Position numbers and translations under genes: made by a program
Source: Trileptium ribeirensis
Lineage: Eukaryota > Nematoda > Enoplea > Enoplida > Thoracostomopsidae
DNA: 64,000 nucleotides
Direction of reading: 5' to 3'
NCBI GenBank assembly: GCA_030248225.1
Contig: JASANE010017555.1
Coordinates: 1 to 64,000, forward strand
The notes under the pieces: model-generated
Seen by the model: only the letters and a program-made list of their open reading frames with translations
Database searches by the model: none
What the model was told of the DNA's origin: nothing
In this document: positions 46,644 through 59,944 of the stretch, in pieces
How the letters are laid out: every line of letters starts with the position of its first letter
How positions within the stretch are numbered: position 1 is the first letter of the stretch

Positions 46644-48650
46644 AAATCGTATAATGTAATTGCCGTATGTCTGTCTGCGTGTGTCCCAAGTTTTGGATTA
46701 GTCACATATTTTTGATCATAAGTTTTGAAAGTGGTTATGGATTTTTATGCGGTTTTTTTGTTGGGTAGGGAATCGATATGGGAATGCAGGGACAATATTT
46801 TTGGGCACCCCTTACGGTTTTTTCACAACCCGCCCCCCTTGAAATAAAATAATCTTATAATGTAATTGCCGTATGTCTGTCTGTGTGTGTCCCAAGTTTT
46901 GCATTTGTCACATATTTTTGATCATAAGTTTTGAAAGTGTTTATGGATTTTTATGCGGTTTTTTGTTGGGTAGGAAATCGACATGGGAATGCAGGGACAA
47001 TATTTTTTGGCACCCCTTATGTTTTTTTCACAGCCCACCCCCCTTGAAATAAAAAAATAGTGTCATTTTATACGTTTTAATGGTGTAACTTTTCAACTGC
47101 TTCATGGATTTTGACGAACTTTTTTTGTTTCATTTCTTTAAGATGTGCCAAAAGTATCGACGAACTTTTGCAAAGGGGATGTACCCCCTAATTGGGGACC
47201 CCCTTTTAACTATCTTATAATGTAATTGCCGTATGTCTGTCTGTGTGTCCCAAGTTTTGTGTTTGTCACATATTTTTGACTATGACTTTTGAAACCGCTT
47301 ATGGATTTTTATGAGTTTTTTGTTGGACAGGACATCGAATATGGGAATGCACTGACACTATTTTTGGGTATTCCCTACGCTTTTCTCACAACCCACCCCC
47401 CTTTAAATTAAAAAATAGTGTCATTTTATTGGTTTTCATGACGTAACTTTTCAACTGCTTCATGGATTTTGACAATCTTTTTTGTTTTATTTCTTTAAGA
47501 CGTGCCGAAAGTATCAACAAAGTTTTGTCAAGGGGATTTACCCCCTACTTGGGGGACCCCCTAACTATCTTATAATGTAATTGCTGTATGTCTGTCTGTG
47601 TATGTGCCAAGTTTTGGGTTTGTCACATATTTTTGACCATGACTTTTTAAACCGTTTATGGGATTTTTGTGCGATTTTTTTGTTGGGCAGGAAATCGATA
47701 TGGAAACGCATGGACACTATTGTTGGGTATCCCCTATGCTTTTTTCACAACCCGCACCTCTTTGAATTAAAAAATAGTGTCATTTTATTGGTTTTCATGA
47801 TGTAACTTTTCATCTGCTTCATGGATTTTGACGAACTTTTTTTGTTTCATTTCTTTAAGACGTGCCGAAAGTATCGACGAACTTTTGCAATGAGGATGTA
47901 CCCCCTAATTGGGGGACCCCCCTTTAAACAGTCTTATAATGTAATTGCCGTATGTCTGTCTGTGTGTCCCAAGTGTTGGGTTTGTCACATACTTTGTGAC
48001 CATGACTTTTGAAACCGTTTATGGATTTTTGTTTTTGTTGGATAGGACATCGAATATGGGAATGCACTGACACTATTTTTGGGCATCCCCTACGCTTTTT
48101 TTCACAACCCACCCCCTTTGAATTAAAAAATAGTGTCATTTTATTGGTTTCCATGATGTAACTTTTCAACTGCTTCATGGATTTTGACAATCTTTTCTAT
48201 TTTTATTTCTTTAAGAGGTGCCGAAAGTATCGACAAAGTTTTGCAAAGGCGATGTACCATCTACTTGGGGGACCCCCCTTTAAACTATCTTATAATGTAA
48301 TTGCTGTATGTCTGTCTGTGTATGTGTCAAGGTTTGGGTTTGTCACATATTTTTGACCATGACTTTTGAAACAGTTTATGGATTTTTATGGGGTTTTCGT
48401 TGGATAGGACATAGAATATGTGAATGCACTGACACTATTTTTGGGCATCCCCTACGCTTTTTTCACAACCCACCCCCTTTGAATTAAAAAATAGTGTCAT
48501 TTTATTCCTTTTCATGATGTAACTTTTCAACTGCTTCATGGACTTTGACAATCTTTATTTGTTTCATTTCTTTAAGACGCCGAAAGTATCGACGAACTTT
48601 TGCAAATGGGATGTACCCTCTAATTGGGGGACCTCTCCTTTTAAACCATC
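46644..48650 (+). repeat. satellite-like tandem array, about 360-bp unit, six units
   Basis: The unit mark ATAATGTAATTGC.GTATGTCTGTCTG recurs at about 46650, 46856, 47217, 47571, 47936 and 48291, with spacings of 206, 361, 354, 365 and 355; the first unit is internally deleted. All share CTTCATGGATTTTGAC, GTGCCGAAAGTATC and a C/G-rich CCCCCTAATTGGGG stretch. It lies in the longest STT3A intron. Confidence 0.92.
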
Positions 48651-49265
48651 TTATGATGCTGTTTTAAACATTTTGACACATCCATAAAGGTATGATACTA
48701 TTTTCGACATTTTGACACTTCCGTACGGGTGTAATAGTGTTTTCGCTATTTTAACACAACCGTGAGGGAGTAATGTTGTTTTTATCATTTTAACACATCT
48801 GTAATGGGGTAATGTTGTTTTCATCATTTTAACAGACCCATAACGGTATAATAATGTTTTCGACATTTTGACACATCCGTAAGTGGTTAATAGTGTTTTC
48901 AGTACTTTAACATACCCGTAAGGTTGTAATGTTGTTTTCATCATTTTAAGACATCCATAAGGGCGTAATGCTGTTTTCGGCATTTTGACACATCCGTAAG
49001 GGTATGATACTGTTTTCGACATTTTAACACATACGTAATGGGATAATGTTGTTTTCATCATCACGTCCATAAGGGTATAATAGTGTTTTCGACATTTTAA
49101 CACATCCATAAGGGTATAATAGTGTTTTTATCATTTTGACACATCCGTAAGGGTATGATACTGTTTTCGACATTTTGACATATCTGCAAGGGTATGATAC
49201 TGTTTTCGACATTTTGACACATCCGTAAGGGTGTAATAGTGTTTTCGCTATTTTAACACATACCA
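48651..49265. repeat. 39-bp minisatellite, about 16 units
   Basis: Each unit resembles CATTTTGACACATCCGTAAG followed by GGTATGATACTGTTTTCGA. The period is a multiple of three and stops are absent from one minus-strand frame, giving a 13-residue peptide repeat (YGCVKMSKTVSYP). It starts exactly where the ~360-bp array stops. Codon-phase openness is a consequence of the period; no start context, splice logic or homology supports a gene. Confidence 0.92.
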
Positions 49266-49302
49266 AACGAGGGATGAAAAAAACAGAGTAAGTTTATATT
49301 TT

Positions 49303-49863
49303 TTAATAAATGTCATAACTTAAAAAATACTGTTTTCCGGAAAAACAGGGGCCGCAGGCCCACTCTGCCATGCTACCGACGCAAAGCGGACCTGGCCCGC
49401 GGCGGCCGAATGCCGGCTTTCGCGCTGGTATACAATAAAACACGTCAGTGCACATGTACTGGGCCGACCCTAACCGGCACGCCGACCCACTAGATTTGCC
49501 CTCCCTCACACATGTATTTCTGACTCGATTTGGCTATACATATCGCGCATTGTAGCCTATAGGTTTTGTTATGCTATATTCCACACGATAGTGAATTCTG
49601 GTTGAATACGTAATTTAGAAAGATATTTTTAGGTATAAGCCTCCGAATATCAGCCATGCTGCTTGAGTGTTTGAGAACATATACCAGAGTACTGTGCTCT
49701 CACTGTGCAAGCATATAGAAGACGAATTGCTCAACATAATGAGACAAATCCTCATAGTTTGAGCGGTTGCGGACATATTATTTTCGGGCATTTTTGGTCC
49801 CATGGGCCCATAGATATTTCTGTTAATGATGTATTTCGTGTTGGTGAAAAGTAATCTGGCAAG
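49303..49863. other. spacer with a GC-rich patch (about 49335-49500)
   Basis: The patch contains GGCCCGCGGCGGCCG and stands out from AT-rich surroundings, suggesting an inserted repeat. No RNA or protein motif recognised. Confidence 0.35.
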
Positions 49864-50775
49864 GTGCAGCCTCTTAAGGTAATATTTAAATCTGCCCGCG
49901 ATCCAGGCAAAATTCTGCGTAACGCACGTAACTTGAAGAACTGTACTGATCATCGCTTCAAAAAATGTAGCATCAAACGAGATTTGACAATTATGGAACG
50001 TAATGAAGAGCTAAAGCTATTTAACGACTTCCCATCACGTAGAACCGCTGGAGAACATGTTCGCATTTATCGTGGGCGAGTGGTTGAAAAAAGTACACAC
50101 AGTAAAATCTTGCGTTTTTAATAGTGTCCATCACGTCGTTGTAACCAGTGAAACGCAACAAAGCAAAAATAAAATCAATAATAGTAACAATAATAAAAAT
50201 AATAATAATATTAATATAAATAATCATAGTAATATTAATAATATATTTGTTAATAATAATGGTAATAGTAATAATATGAATGACGCCACTAATAATATTC
50301 GCTAACGTTGTGTTCTATTTAATGCTCAATCGCTCCTTAATAATTATTCCTTTAATCCTTAATAATAATTATTGTAATATTAATAATATCATTGTTAATA
50401 TTAATTTAATAATAACGGCAATGGTAATAGTAATAATATGAATGACGACACTAATAACAATATTCGCTAACGTTGTGTTCTATTTAATGCTCAATCGCTC
50501 CTTAATAATTATTCCTTTAATCCTTAATAATAATAATTATTGTAATATTAATAATAATATCATTGTTAATATTAATTTAATAATAACGGCAATGGTAATA
50601 GTAATAATATGAATGACGACACTAATAATAATATTTGCTAACGTTGTGTTCTATTTAATGCTCAATTGCTCCTAAATAAAATGTACATTTTACAGCTAAC
50701 TTGCTATGAACTCGTACCACCCATGGTAATGGTTACTGAATCTTGGTGCCATGAGAGTGTTCTGGAATTTTGAGC
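49864..50775 (+). pseudogene. CR1-like LINE fragment: ORF1-like segment, Asn-rich linker, endonuclease start
   Basis: 49864-50121 reads PLKVIFKSARDPGKILRNAR and IKRDLTIMERNEELKL, a pattern seen in ORF1-type proteins of LINEs. After an AAT-rich stretch, 50642-50775 reads RCVLFNAQLLLNKM... PMVMVTESWCHE, matching the FNARSL and TETW motifs that open LINE endonucleases. It ends at a TGA and the RT is not seen. Confidence 0.7.
50160..50640 (+). repeat. AAT-rich repeat with three copies of a 162-171-bp unit
   Basis: GGTAATAGTAATAATATGAA occurs at 50261, 50423 and 50594, each followed by 'CGCTAACGTTGTGTTC' or a variant and the endonuclease-start words. The (AAT)n tract codes Asn in the LINE frame. 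Confidence 0.9.
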
Positions 50776-51378
50776 GAAAAGAAACTCCTACCGTATCTGC
50801 TGCGCAAATCAGTCGTTTCAACATGAAATTATACGATCACATCGTTTATCTGCCATAGATACTGTTACTTTAGTTCATTGCCTCACGCAACCATATCGCG
50901 ACAAATTGACCCGTAACACAAAGGTAGATCCTGGCATGTCCACAGCCTTCCTAAAAGTGAGAGGGACTTCGGAGGAGAGGGCATGTTCATTCTCGGGCAA
51001 AATATATTTTCTTAAAATGCTAAATGTTTTTATATTTTCATGTAGTTTTAATGCCTGCATGTTGTTTCAAGCTATAAAACAACGTTTTAGCATTTATAAT
51101 AATAATAAACCACATAGTGGTAATTAATGTCTAAAAACATGTTACATACCAAAACATAAATTTCTAGACAAAAAAAATTTTGGATTTAGTTGAGCATGGG
51201 GGTTTCGAAAGAGTGGAGGCGGACATGAGGAAAAATCTCACGAACATGAAGAATTTGTAAGGTAGGGGGTCCCACCATTCCCCCCACTGTGGACAGGCCA
51301 GCGACCAGACGGACAATTAAGAAAAAATGCTCCACATAACAGTAGCTGATCAGTAAAATAATATTAAATTTTATATAC

Positions 51379-51540
51379 TTCGTTTTTCCACATATAATTT
51401 GAATCATATTTCTTTGTCTTTTTGTCTTTACGTGAAATGTCCAAATTTTTCATGTATGAAGTAAGCAAAGATGATACGGCAATACCGGAAAGAATGCACA
51501 TAACAGGTGCCAGCACTAACATTAATCGAACCATAACGCC
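51379..51540 (-). CDS. STT3A: STT3A exon: [20 protein letters not shown]...
   Basis: 162 bases, phase 0 at both ends; acceptor TTATTTAG, donor GTATAT. It encodes the strongly conserved [19 protein letters not shown] helix, then MKNLDIS and a short Lys-rich cytosolic stretch ending WKNE. The basic linker is the most variable part of the family. Confidence 0.95.
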
Positions 51541-51879
51541 CTAAATAATGTAAGATTAAAGAATGCGGTATGCAAATAAATACTCAGAATAAAATAAAGT
51601 CTAGCGAACTCTATGACCTCAGCCTATGTACAAGCTATCAGCATTATTAGGAGCCAATATCTGTTCAAATTCAAACAGACATAAGACAACAGACATAATT
51701 TCGCAAGCGAAAGTAAAACAGTACGAATATGGTGTCTTCGATAAATTGTCACTATGTGTAACAGGCTTGTGTTTGATGCATGCACTACCATAAAAAATCT
51801 GAAGCCGTAAAACTGGTCCGCTAAAAGTTAAAGAACACCACATATTTATGTACCACAAAACCTATAATAGATTGTGTGA

Positions 51880-52990
51880 AAATGTAGAAATAACCAAACA
51901 AATGACGAAAGAAGAAATTTTTTCAATAAACTCTGGGATCGCCGGAGTATATCTTAAACACAGTGAAAATCCCAGAAAATTTGTTGTACAGTCATGATGG
52001 ATTCTATATGACCACACCATTGTATTCGGCGTACCGAAAACCGATACAGACCATTCTAAATGCCTTGAAAGCAACAGAAGCAAGCTAACAACTGAAGACA
52101 GACCACGATTGGTTTTACCGACCATAAACCCACAGAAAAAGTATGGAATATTCGTGCTTGTCTCTAAACCATCGTACTCAGCTTCCCCAAATACCTAAAT
52201 ATAAACCTTTCTGAATTCCGTGCACACAATACATAACCAAGCAACTGAACACAACATTTCGGGAATCAGGTTCATCAATCCTAAACCAATTAAAAAGCAT
52301 GAAAATATTTGCGATGGACTCTAGATAACCAAACCTGTTTATTTCGCGTTATATAGACTATTCTTGAAACGCAACACGCAATACACAACCAAACAAATTA
52401 AGACAGATTGTATTTAGAAAATTGCGTTCGCCGACAGCAAGCCTCTAAAAGCCATGAGAGCAAGGTATAACAAATTGAGCTGGAGCCTAGATAACGAAAT
52501 CGTCATATTTTGTGTGCTTCAAAATCTGAACAACACCCCTTTGAATGTACAGACACGCAATAACATATCGAAATTCTAAAAATCGATATTTGTAGAAATG
52601 GTCGATAAACCATATTCGAGCCCACAATAGCCGAGATGTGGTCTCACAAAAATTATGTTCACAGTAGTTGTAGATCACAATGAGCTCATTCGGGAAAGTT
52701 GTTTCCTCTCCGGATATGACGCCTCCACCGTGAGCTACGGTCTGCGAAACAGTGTAATTTGTCAGTGATCTCTTACAAACCATTTTTGGGAAATTTTTAC
52801 CCTTTGATGTCATATCTTTTAGCGTTTAACTAAAGGGCACATCATCAATCCAACAAAAATTTCTACCCAAATCCATCCACCCCAAGTTTATTTATGAATT
52901 ACACCGACAGACAAAAAGAAATTTTCATTTACGAGTTTTCCTCTATCGCCTCAGTGGAAACTCCGTTTGCTCCTTCAATAGTTCTTTAAT
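51880..52990 (+). repeat. dispersed repeat family 'R150-180', copy 3
   Basis: Tandem units of about 150 bp (about 52090, 52240, 52395; shared TAGATAACCAAAC and CGCAATACACAACCAAAC) lead into the family tail (AAACCATATTCGAGCCCAC at about 52608, TCTGCGAAACAGTG, AAGGGCACATCATC, ACACCGACAGACA). Confidence 0.65.
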
Positions 52991-53101
52991 CATATGGTCT
53001 AATCCATAACGTAGTATAATTTAAAATTGAATATCAATTTAAATACATGACACACAATAATGCAGTAGTGTTAGACAAGAATTAATGACCAAGCAACTTA
53101 C

Positions 53102-53184
53102 AGCAAAATAGATGCTCGTTATTCCATAAAGTATGATAAAAATGTTAGCATCCGTCAATTCTTTGAAGCAATAGTACAAACCGG
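53102..53184 (-). CDS. STT3A: STT3A exon: GLYYCF...YGITSIYFA
   Basis: 83 bases. The acceptor CCTATTTTAG completes an Ala codon with the preceding exon, and the donor is GTAAGT. The 27 residues [20 protein letters not shown] and ITSIYFA match a membrane helix and short loop of STT3A. Confidence 0.95.
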
Positions 53185-55074
53185 CTAAAATAGGAAACAA
53201 AAGAACTACGCTTGCTACATAACAACCGCTATGTTTTTTCTGTCACTCATTTTTCACAAGATGTGTTTCCACTACTTAGCAGAAATCGAAATCCTATCAT
53301 AAACTCGAAAGCCGAACACTCAAAGCACAAGTTCAAACTGTACGGCAGTGTGTTTCTGAAGCTAACCGTATTTTGGAGAACAGTAATGCCTAGCCTATGT
53401 GTACTATCATTACTGGGCATGGCGCAAACAACGGATGAATGGTGGAACAAAAATAACCTGACTGAATTAAAACCGGCATAATGCCAAATTTATCAATTAT
53501 ACTCGCATTTTAAGGCAGAACATGTGGCGTTTTCTTCATTGATATTTGTACTGGCTTCCCCAAATAGGGAGAGGGCCCCCAGGTATTTCGACCACCCCCA
53601 GGTTCCTCCAGTTCATGCATGCCCTCGGATAAATTTTGATTTGCCCTAGTTCAAGCCTCAAGGTAGTTTCCTGCGCCATTAAAATCACCAAATTTTTGTC
53701 TGATGGACTAATAATACATTAATTTTATCTGTATTGGCTAAAAAATTCCCAAATTTTCTCGCGCGATGCTAAAAATCACTAAAATCTCCCCTTTTAAGTA
53801 AGCACAGTTACAATCAGTTGCCAAATTACATATTTTTGGCGTATTCTGACGGTTATTGTACTTTATGGTTCTAACTATTAAAGCACTTTATGGTGGACCA
53901 CCGGATAAACTGTGTGAAATTCCCGCAGGAATTTTCGGTTCTCCCAGTTCTGAACTGGTCGACTCCCACGTCATGCCCCCAGGTATAATTTTGGTAGTTT
54001 AGAGAAACCAGTTGGTATATACTATTTCCTTTATTAACCGGAAACGTAGTAGTAACTCCGGATAATAATTATTGTAGGGTAGTTATGCCATATTGTGTGT
54101 CCACGAATATAATTGGAAATTTCAGCTATAACGCATAATATCCATCCCCTAAACACCGATACATTTTGGTCAAAAGAGAGTGTGCACAAAATCTGCCATA
54201 CTTTACCGATCCTACCTGGATGTTGGCCCCGTAATTATAGTAAGTTATAATACTATTAATATTCAGTGTGTATTTCGGCAAAATATAAAATGTGTACATA
54301 GCTTACACAAGGTAAACCGTACTAAAGTTTCGCATACAAAAACAAAACTAGGTGAGAGGAAGCATTTGAATTTCAATCTTATGGTTACACGTTTTTCGAA
54401 AGACAGGTGAAAACCGCATCTCTGCTTGTGAAGTGGGGGAATAGGGAAAGAACTCACCATCTTTGCAGTTACACCCCATAGTATCTGTACCACCATTACC
54501 TCTCATTTCCAAAGACACAGCTTTTCAAGATCAGCGTAGCCCATGTACGAACTTAGACAGATTGAAATATAAGGCTAGTAGTCCTGAAGATCAGGCAGTA
54601 CCAAGCAATATGTTCTATTAAATCTATATGTGCTTAAATAATTGCTGCACTATAGTATTAATATTGACGCTAAGATAGATTTGCTCAACGATTTAAGTTT
54701 CTTTGAGATTTATTTCTTGGAATTAAGCTAGCCTTAGGTTGAAGTTGAAGTTCAGATTATATGATCTAGCTGTGGGGTTCTAGAAAGGTCCCACGACGCA
54801 TTTTTAACATATGATCCGAAATGTAATAGACAATATTTTCCATCGTGCATGCTGCGTAGTACACAAAATGTGTTCAACAATCTTTACAAAGCGGAAAATA
54901 CGGCACAGCCTATCAAGCAGAGTTTCATCAGGAAGTTCCTTTAATAGCCTGTCAATAACTTAAACTTTGCTCACATAGTTAGATCGGCATTGGTTTTGAA
55001 TTAATAATATCAGGCCCTTCTCTTGGAAGGATATCATTTATTCCAACAACAGAGTCGACTATTATGATCCGTTT
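53185..55074. other. intron sequence without recognised feature
   Basis: AT-rich apart from short C-rich patches at about 53560-53630. Nothing recognisable. Confidence 0.35.
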
Positions 55075-55720
55075 GTAACAGACGCGACGCTGCTGCATAA
55101 CGCACTTCCAACCGCGGTCACGCTACGACCCCAGTTTCGCAACCTCGTGGACGAGCCTAACTTGCTCCTTTCGGACTATCTTCCTAGGCAGACCCAAGAA
55201 GTTACAGACCTTAGCAAGCCGCAGCAGCGCTTCACGGGACGTCTTCGGACACCACTGAGTGGGTTGCGCGCATCGTCTACATGGTATTACCTTTGAGGTT
55301 CCCAGATTGTTTGATTTCGTGACCTGCTTACAGAGCAAGAGATTATACCGCTATTACTTATTATGGTCTGAGCTGGAGGTTTCATTGTTGAAGTGTGTCG
55401 AATCCGATTCTCTTACACATTAATTTATAGCCACTAGAGTCTGACAATAAGTCATTGTTTGACTTATAATCGTTCCCTTTAAGAAATGCAGTGGGCCGTT
55501 TTTCGAATCCTCGTTGGCGTTGGACCTCTCACACTCAAATTCCGCACTTCAGTCGTGCACATTAATTTGCCAGCGAACCACGCTAAAACTTGCAATTTTC
55601 CCGACGTCAAACCTGAACACAGTTCTTTGGCTGAAGCGACAATTTCAAATCCCTGTGATATATCGCTACATACATCATTAATCAACGCAAGGCCACAATG
55701 GGTTTTTCAAAAATCATTTT
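55075..55720. repeat. distant copy of the 459-bp repeat family
   Basis: Shares CTACGACCCCAG, TTAGCAAGCCGCAG.AGCGCTT, the TACATGGTATTACCT block and 'CGCTACATACATCATTAATCAACGC' with 32540-34130 in the same orientation, with much greater divergence. Confidence 0.7.
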
Positions 55721-56299
55721 TGCGTGTGTGCGGGTGGAACACCGCTACGCTGATGAACCAGGCGTTATCAGGGATCCCATGCGGCAACTTAATACTTCTA
55801 AGTCCTCTGTCGCTTCACGCAAATTGTATAGTTAAGTACTAATGTATAATTTCACCTCACTTTTGGTGGCAAGAACCCAAGTATCAGAACTTATTTTAAC
55901 TGACTAATACTCGATTGAAATAAAAAAATCCTGGGCGACGATGGCCCGTTATCCATCTTCGTTGGTCCTAAATTGGATGAAGATGTTCCAGAAAAAGTCA
56001 AAACAATAATTACTGAGCGATTTTCTCTTAATATAAATAGAGCTAAAATTTTATTGACTTTTGGTAGCAATTCGTATAGCCGGACCCAACGGTTTTTTTG
56101 ACCGCCGATGAAGTCTTCTTTCCGATAGGATAACCAGTTCATCAGTTTAGACCTGGTTTCATGACCCAGTCAAGATAAATGATGGGCCACACCTAGAAAA
56201 TTGAAATTCTCAAAATTGTACCAGCCCTACTCTGTAAAAATTTTAACAGAGGTTAGGCTCCACCTACATTTTCAATTTGTGAGCATCTGGTAAATGCTC
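55721..56299. other. intron sequence without recognised feature
   Basis: No motif seen. Confidence 0.35.
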
Positions 56300-57822
56300 T
56301 TACTCAAAACCGGTCAGACTCGACGGGGACGATATAGCAACTCACGATGCTGCCACCGGAATCTGACGATATCGACCTCCGACAAAATTGTCGTTCCATA
56401 TCATGTCCACTTACATCATATGCTCGAAGGCATCCTTTGCGACTTTCATCTTGTTCGGAAGAGGGCGCCTTGGACGACTCTGAATTAGCGGTCCCTTCGT
56501 CGCGATGAAGGGCTAACGTCGCGTCGGACTTTTGAGACAAACAGAGTGGGAATTGCGATTCGTGGGAATCGCTTGAGCATGGCCATGAACGTCGAGGTTT
56601 GATCCGTACGGAGAACGGCGATGTTGAGCGACCGGATACCTCTTGAAACGCGACGTAAGGGACACCATCGTGCAGCTGGGATCGTCATATGTCCGCGCTA
56701 ATGATCGAATAAGAGACAGCGACTCGCTTGATACCCAGATCGTCAATTAGGGATCGCTGCCTGTAGCTTCGAGTCGTGGTGTTTTTGCTGCTTGTGGAGG
56801 CGGCGTCGATCATTTCACGAAACCTTGATGACACAGTGGGCGCCGGTATCGACTACCCGACTTGCGATCAACCACGAAGAATCGGATGTGAAGAATAGCG
56901 GAGCTACTCGTCACGGCTAGCGCGCAGTTGCTCCGTTTCCCGACATTTTGCACGGTTCTCGACACTTAGTGGCTGAAGCTTTGACTTTCGAGTGGTACCT
57001 GTAGATTCTCTCTTTTTGAGTGACTCTGCCCTCGACCACGGTAAGGCTTACTTCCATATCGGTCGCGGGACTGATCTCTGCTGCCGGTGAGGGTTGAGAT
57101 GAGTTGCCGGAGCTTTCGTACCTCGGACCGTAGAGACTTCACTCCTGCTGATAATGAGTCGTCTTCTATCGCCGTTAAGATCCCAGGACTTGCCACCTCC
57201 ATAACTTTATAAGCCAAAATCGTCGCGGCGTCTAGCTTCGGACTATTGGACGCGGCGACCACCAGATGAACATTGGTCGGGAGCCGCTGCTGGGAACAGC
57301 TGTCGAAGAATTGAGTCGTCGAGTGGTGAAAGTTGAGAACCCAGAGGTTGGCGCATCTGCCGAAGGAGTTGGCTCACTTTCCAGTCAACCAACTCTTCCG
57401 CGTAGAGGAGCTGTTAGAGGCGACGTTGCTCCGAAGCAGACAGCCGCTGGACCAATTGTTCCAGCAAAACATGGTAGGTGATGACCTCCGGGGTATCGAT
57501 GAGGAGGTCAGAGATTTCCACAGCATGTTCTCAGGCGAGCGACCTGACCACATAATGAAATTTCGTTTGCTGGGTTGTCATCTCCCAATGGCGAACTGGG
57601 CTTCGACTTGAGCAAACCATAGCTAATGGATCCGCAGGCCAAAATGGTGGGAGCTTGATAGCCGCCACAATGCCCCGTTTGTCGGTTGAAGCAAGTCCCT
57701 GGGAATACCGTTGCCTCTTTGTCAAACCACTGAGTTGCCCGATGTTTGATATCACCGACCAAAATGATGTTCAATCGAAACGATTGAAATAATTGAACAT
57801 GATCTACGATCTTTCTCAGCAA
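56300..57822 (-). pseudogene. decayed gypsy gag-protease-RT linker fragment
   Basis: Read on the minus strand: gag C-terminal region LLYAEELVDWKVSQLLRQMR (about 57345-57410), then after a frameshift VVAASNSPKLDA, AYKVMEVASPGI and RSRDRYGSKPYRGRG-like basic stretch (56966-57262). A retropepsin follows: LFFTSDSSWLIASR and VVDTGAHCVI (about 56826-56930), where DTG is the catalytic triplet. Then the PR-RT linker with RPRRPLPNKMKVAKDAFEHMM (about 56412-56482). Multiple stops and frameshifts. The matching 5' LTR is 58103-60703. Confidence 0.85.
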
Positions 57823-58205
57823 AAAAACTAAGAGGTATACTTGTCAAAAACATATATATATCTGATGGTATAATTGGGTGAGCGATCACGTCGGGTTCAC
57901 CAGTTTAACATGAACCGATCCCGTTATTACAAATCACACACAGTTTATGCACACTGCGCTATTTTGCATGTTGTTTTGATTACACCAGCTTGTGGCACAT
58001 ATGTATTAAATCAGAATTCTGTCAGCATCCAGAAAAGTATGGCTTTGATCTGTCTGATCTGTTCAGCACACCCTGAATTTGGTAAGGACGTCTAACTCCG
58101 ACTGTCGGCTTATTCAATTTCGGTCTCAAACCAATCGGAAACCGTTTAATTAAGTCACCGGAGTTTCGGTCTTTTCTCATTTTAGCCGATTAAATTTTGC
58201 CGTAA

Positions 58206-59944
58206 ACCGATGACGGTACCAATCCAAAGAAAATTCCTCAGATTCATTTGGCAGATTATCCCCTAATTAACTTTTAAAGGATTACGATCGTGTCTAATAA
58301 CTCCCAAATTTTACCATCCCGTCAATCGTCTCGATCGTACGTAAGCAAAATCCGCTATTTCACCCGCCGTGTGTTCCAATTTTCAGATTCTTAAATCTCT
58401 CTAATTCCTATCTCCGAAAACCCCTAATTTTAACCCTATTTCCAAATCTCTAAATCCATTTTAATCTCCAAATTACATATTAATTATTAAAGTTATAATA
58501 TTAATTTTACTGAAAATTTTCTTAAGTAATATATACATTAAATTTAAGTATTAACTATCTACCGTTTTATTTTATAATTTAGGAATTTATATACATACTT
58601 ATCAGGGGGTAAGGATTCCGGTTCCGGCAAAGGGCAAAAGCCATACCGAAACCGGAATTCCGGTTTATCACTTTTATTGTTTCATCTGTGATCCAAGCAT
58701 ATGTAATATATATTAAACAATGATCAAGCTCCAATACAACCAAGCAAAAGAAAAGATTAACAAAGCAATTTGCCGTGTGAAACGTAAGTAGGGCACATAA
58801 TTTCAGTAGGAATTTTTCATAATAACCTGTAGGAGTTTGTTAACAAATCAAAGCCAGGTTGATGCTTGTAGCAGCTATTTTACACATTCAGAAGTCTGCG
58901 GAGTACGTTCGAATTAAACCCGTACAGCTCATTAACAGAGCATGGCTTACATAGAAGTACTTTGCATATGCTTGGCTAACACAAATTGCGTCAATGAACA
59001 GCCAGTGCGCTTGTAAACTTAGTAATACCGTCTAAATTGAAGTAAACTAACGTTATTTGCAACGCAGCCAGAAACTGCTTTCTTGGCAATGAAATGTTTT
59101 ATTGAAACAGTGCGAGCAGCATCACAGTTTGTCGTTTATAGCATTCCCATTAAAAAGTTATCATTATTATCATCTAACTGACGGGCACTGCTTGTCCAAC
59201 GCTAGCCTAAACAATGTCTCTGACAACTGATCAGAAAATTACTTTCTATCTATTATTTCCTCTTAGAATCATATAAACCAATAATCTCAAATTTTCTACA
59301 GAAGAACATGTAACAAACGTATGTGTAGTAAAGAAAGGCGACTGGAGACAGAGCGAAAGTGTGTATTCCACGCTCCAAGCGTTGTAATCACATTCAATTT
59401 GAAGCAGTATACACAATGGTGTATAGATGAAGGCATTTTTTGTTCTTGGTGTACAAAAACCGACATATTGATCGATACATAAACATTATTAGCTTCCTCA
59501 GTCTCTTTAAAGTTTCAGAAAAGCAATAATGCCATCCCAATACGTTGAGTTTAATGTAAAAGTTATTTTAATGCATTTTAAATCCACTATACCTTCATTT
59601 CTTCCTTCATCTGTTTTACTATGTATAAATTTCGAAGGCCAGGTTCCGGTTCCCGATCCGGTTTAAATGGACGGTACCGGTTAGTCTTTCCGGTTATTCC
59701 CTGATACATATATTTATAAAATTATACTATTATATAATATTTACCTCATAAATATATCAACAACCTATATTTTAATATTAAATTTATAATTATATTTAAT
59801 AAATTAATATACTAATAATTTTACTACACTAATTATATAATAATTTAGTCACTTAGAATTTATCTAATAAAAATGTTACGGGACGGGTTCGTCTGAGTAT
59901 AAAATTTTTTCCACTGCTATCCTAAACTCACTTTTTCTCACATA
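58206..59944. mobile_element. insertion inside the LTR, flanked by CCGTAA direct repeats
   Basis: Comparison with the uninterrupted LTR at about 35512-35520 shows an insert between the two CCGTAA copies at 58200-58205 and 59945-59950. Apart from the hAT-like copy nested in it, it is about 640 bp of AT-rich sequence of unknown class. Confidence 0.55.
58603..59703 (-). mobile_element. hAT-like nonautonomous transposon, single-unit copy, 1101 bp
   Basis: Inverted relative to the full unit 45225-46359 and collinear with it over its length. Ends begin CAGGG on both strands. Flanks ATACTTAT (58595-58602) and ATACATAT (59704-59711) are an 8-bp target duplication with one mismatch. No coding capacity. 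Confidence 0.85.

Noticed and set aside
48651..49109. 152-codon minus-strand frame encoding a 13-residue repeat
   Set aside because: Openness follows from the 39-bp period of the minisatellite; no homology or gene context.
49303..49509. 68-codon minus-strand frame in a GC-rich patch
   Set aside because: No recognisable motif; GC-rich composition alone keeps it open.
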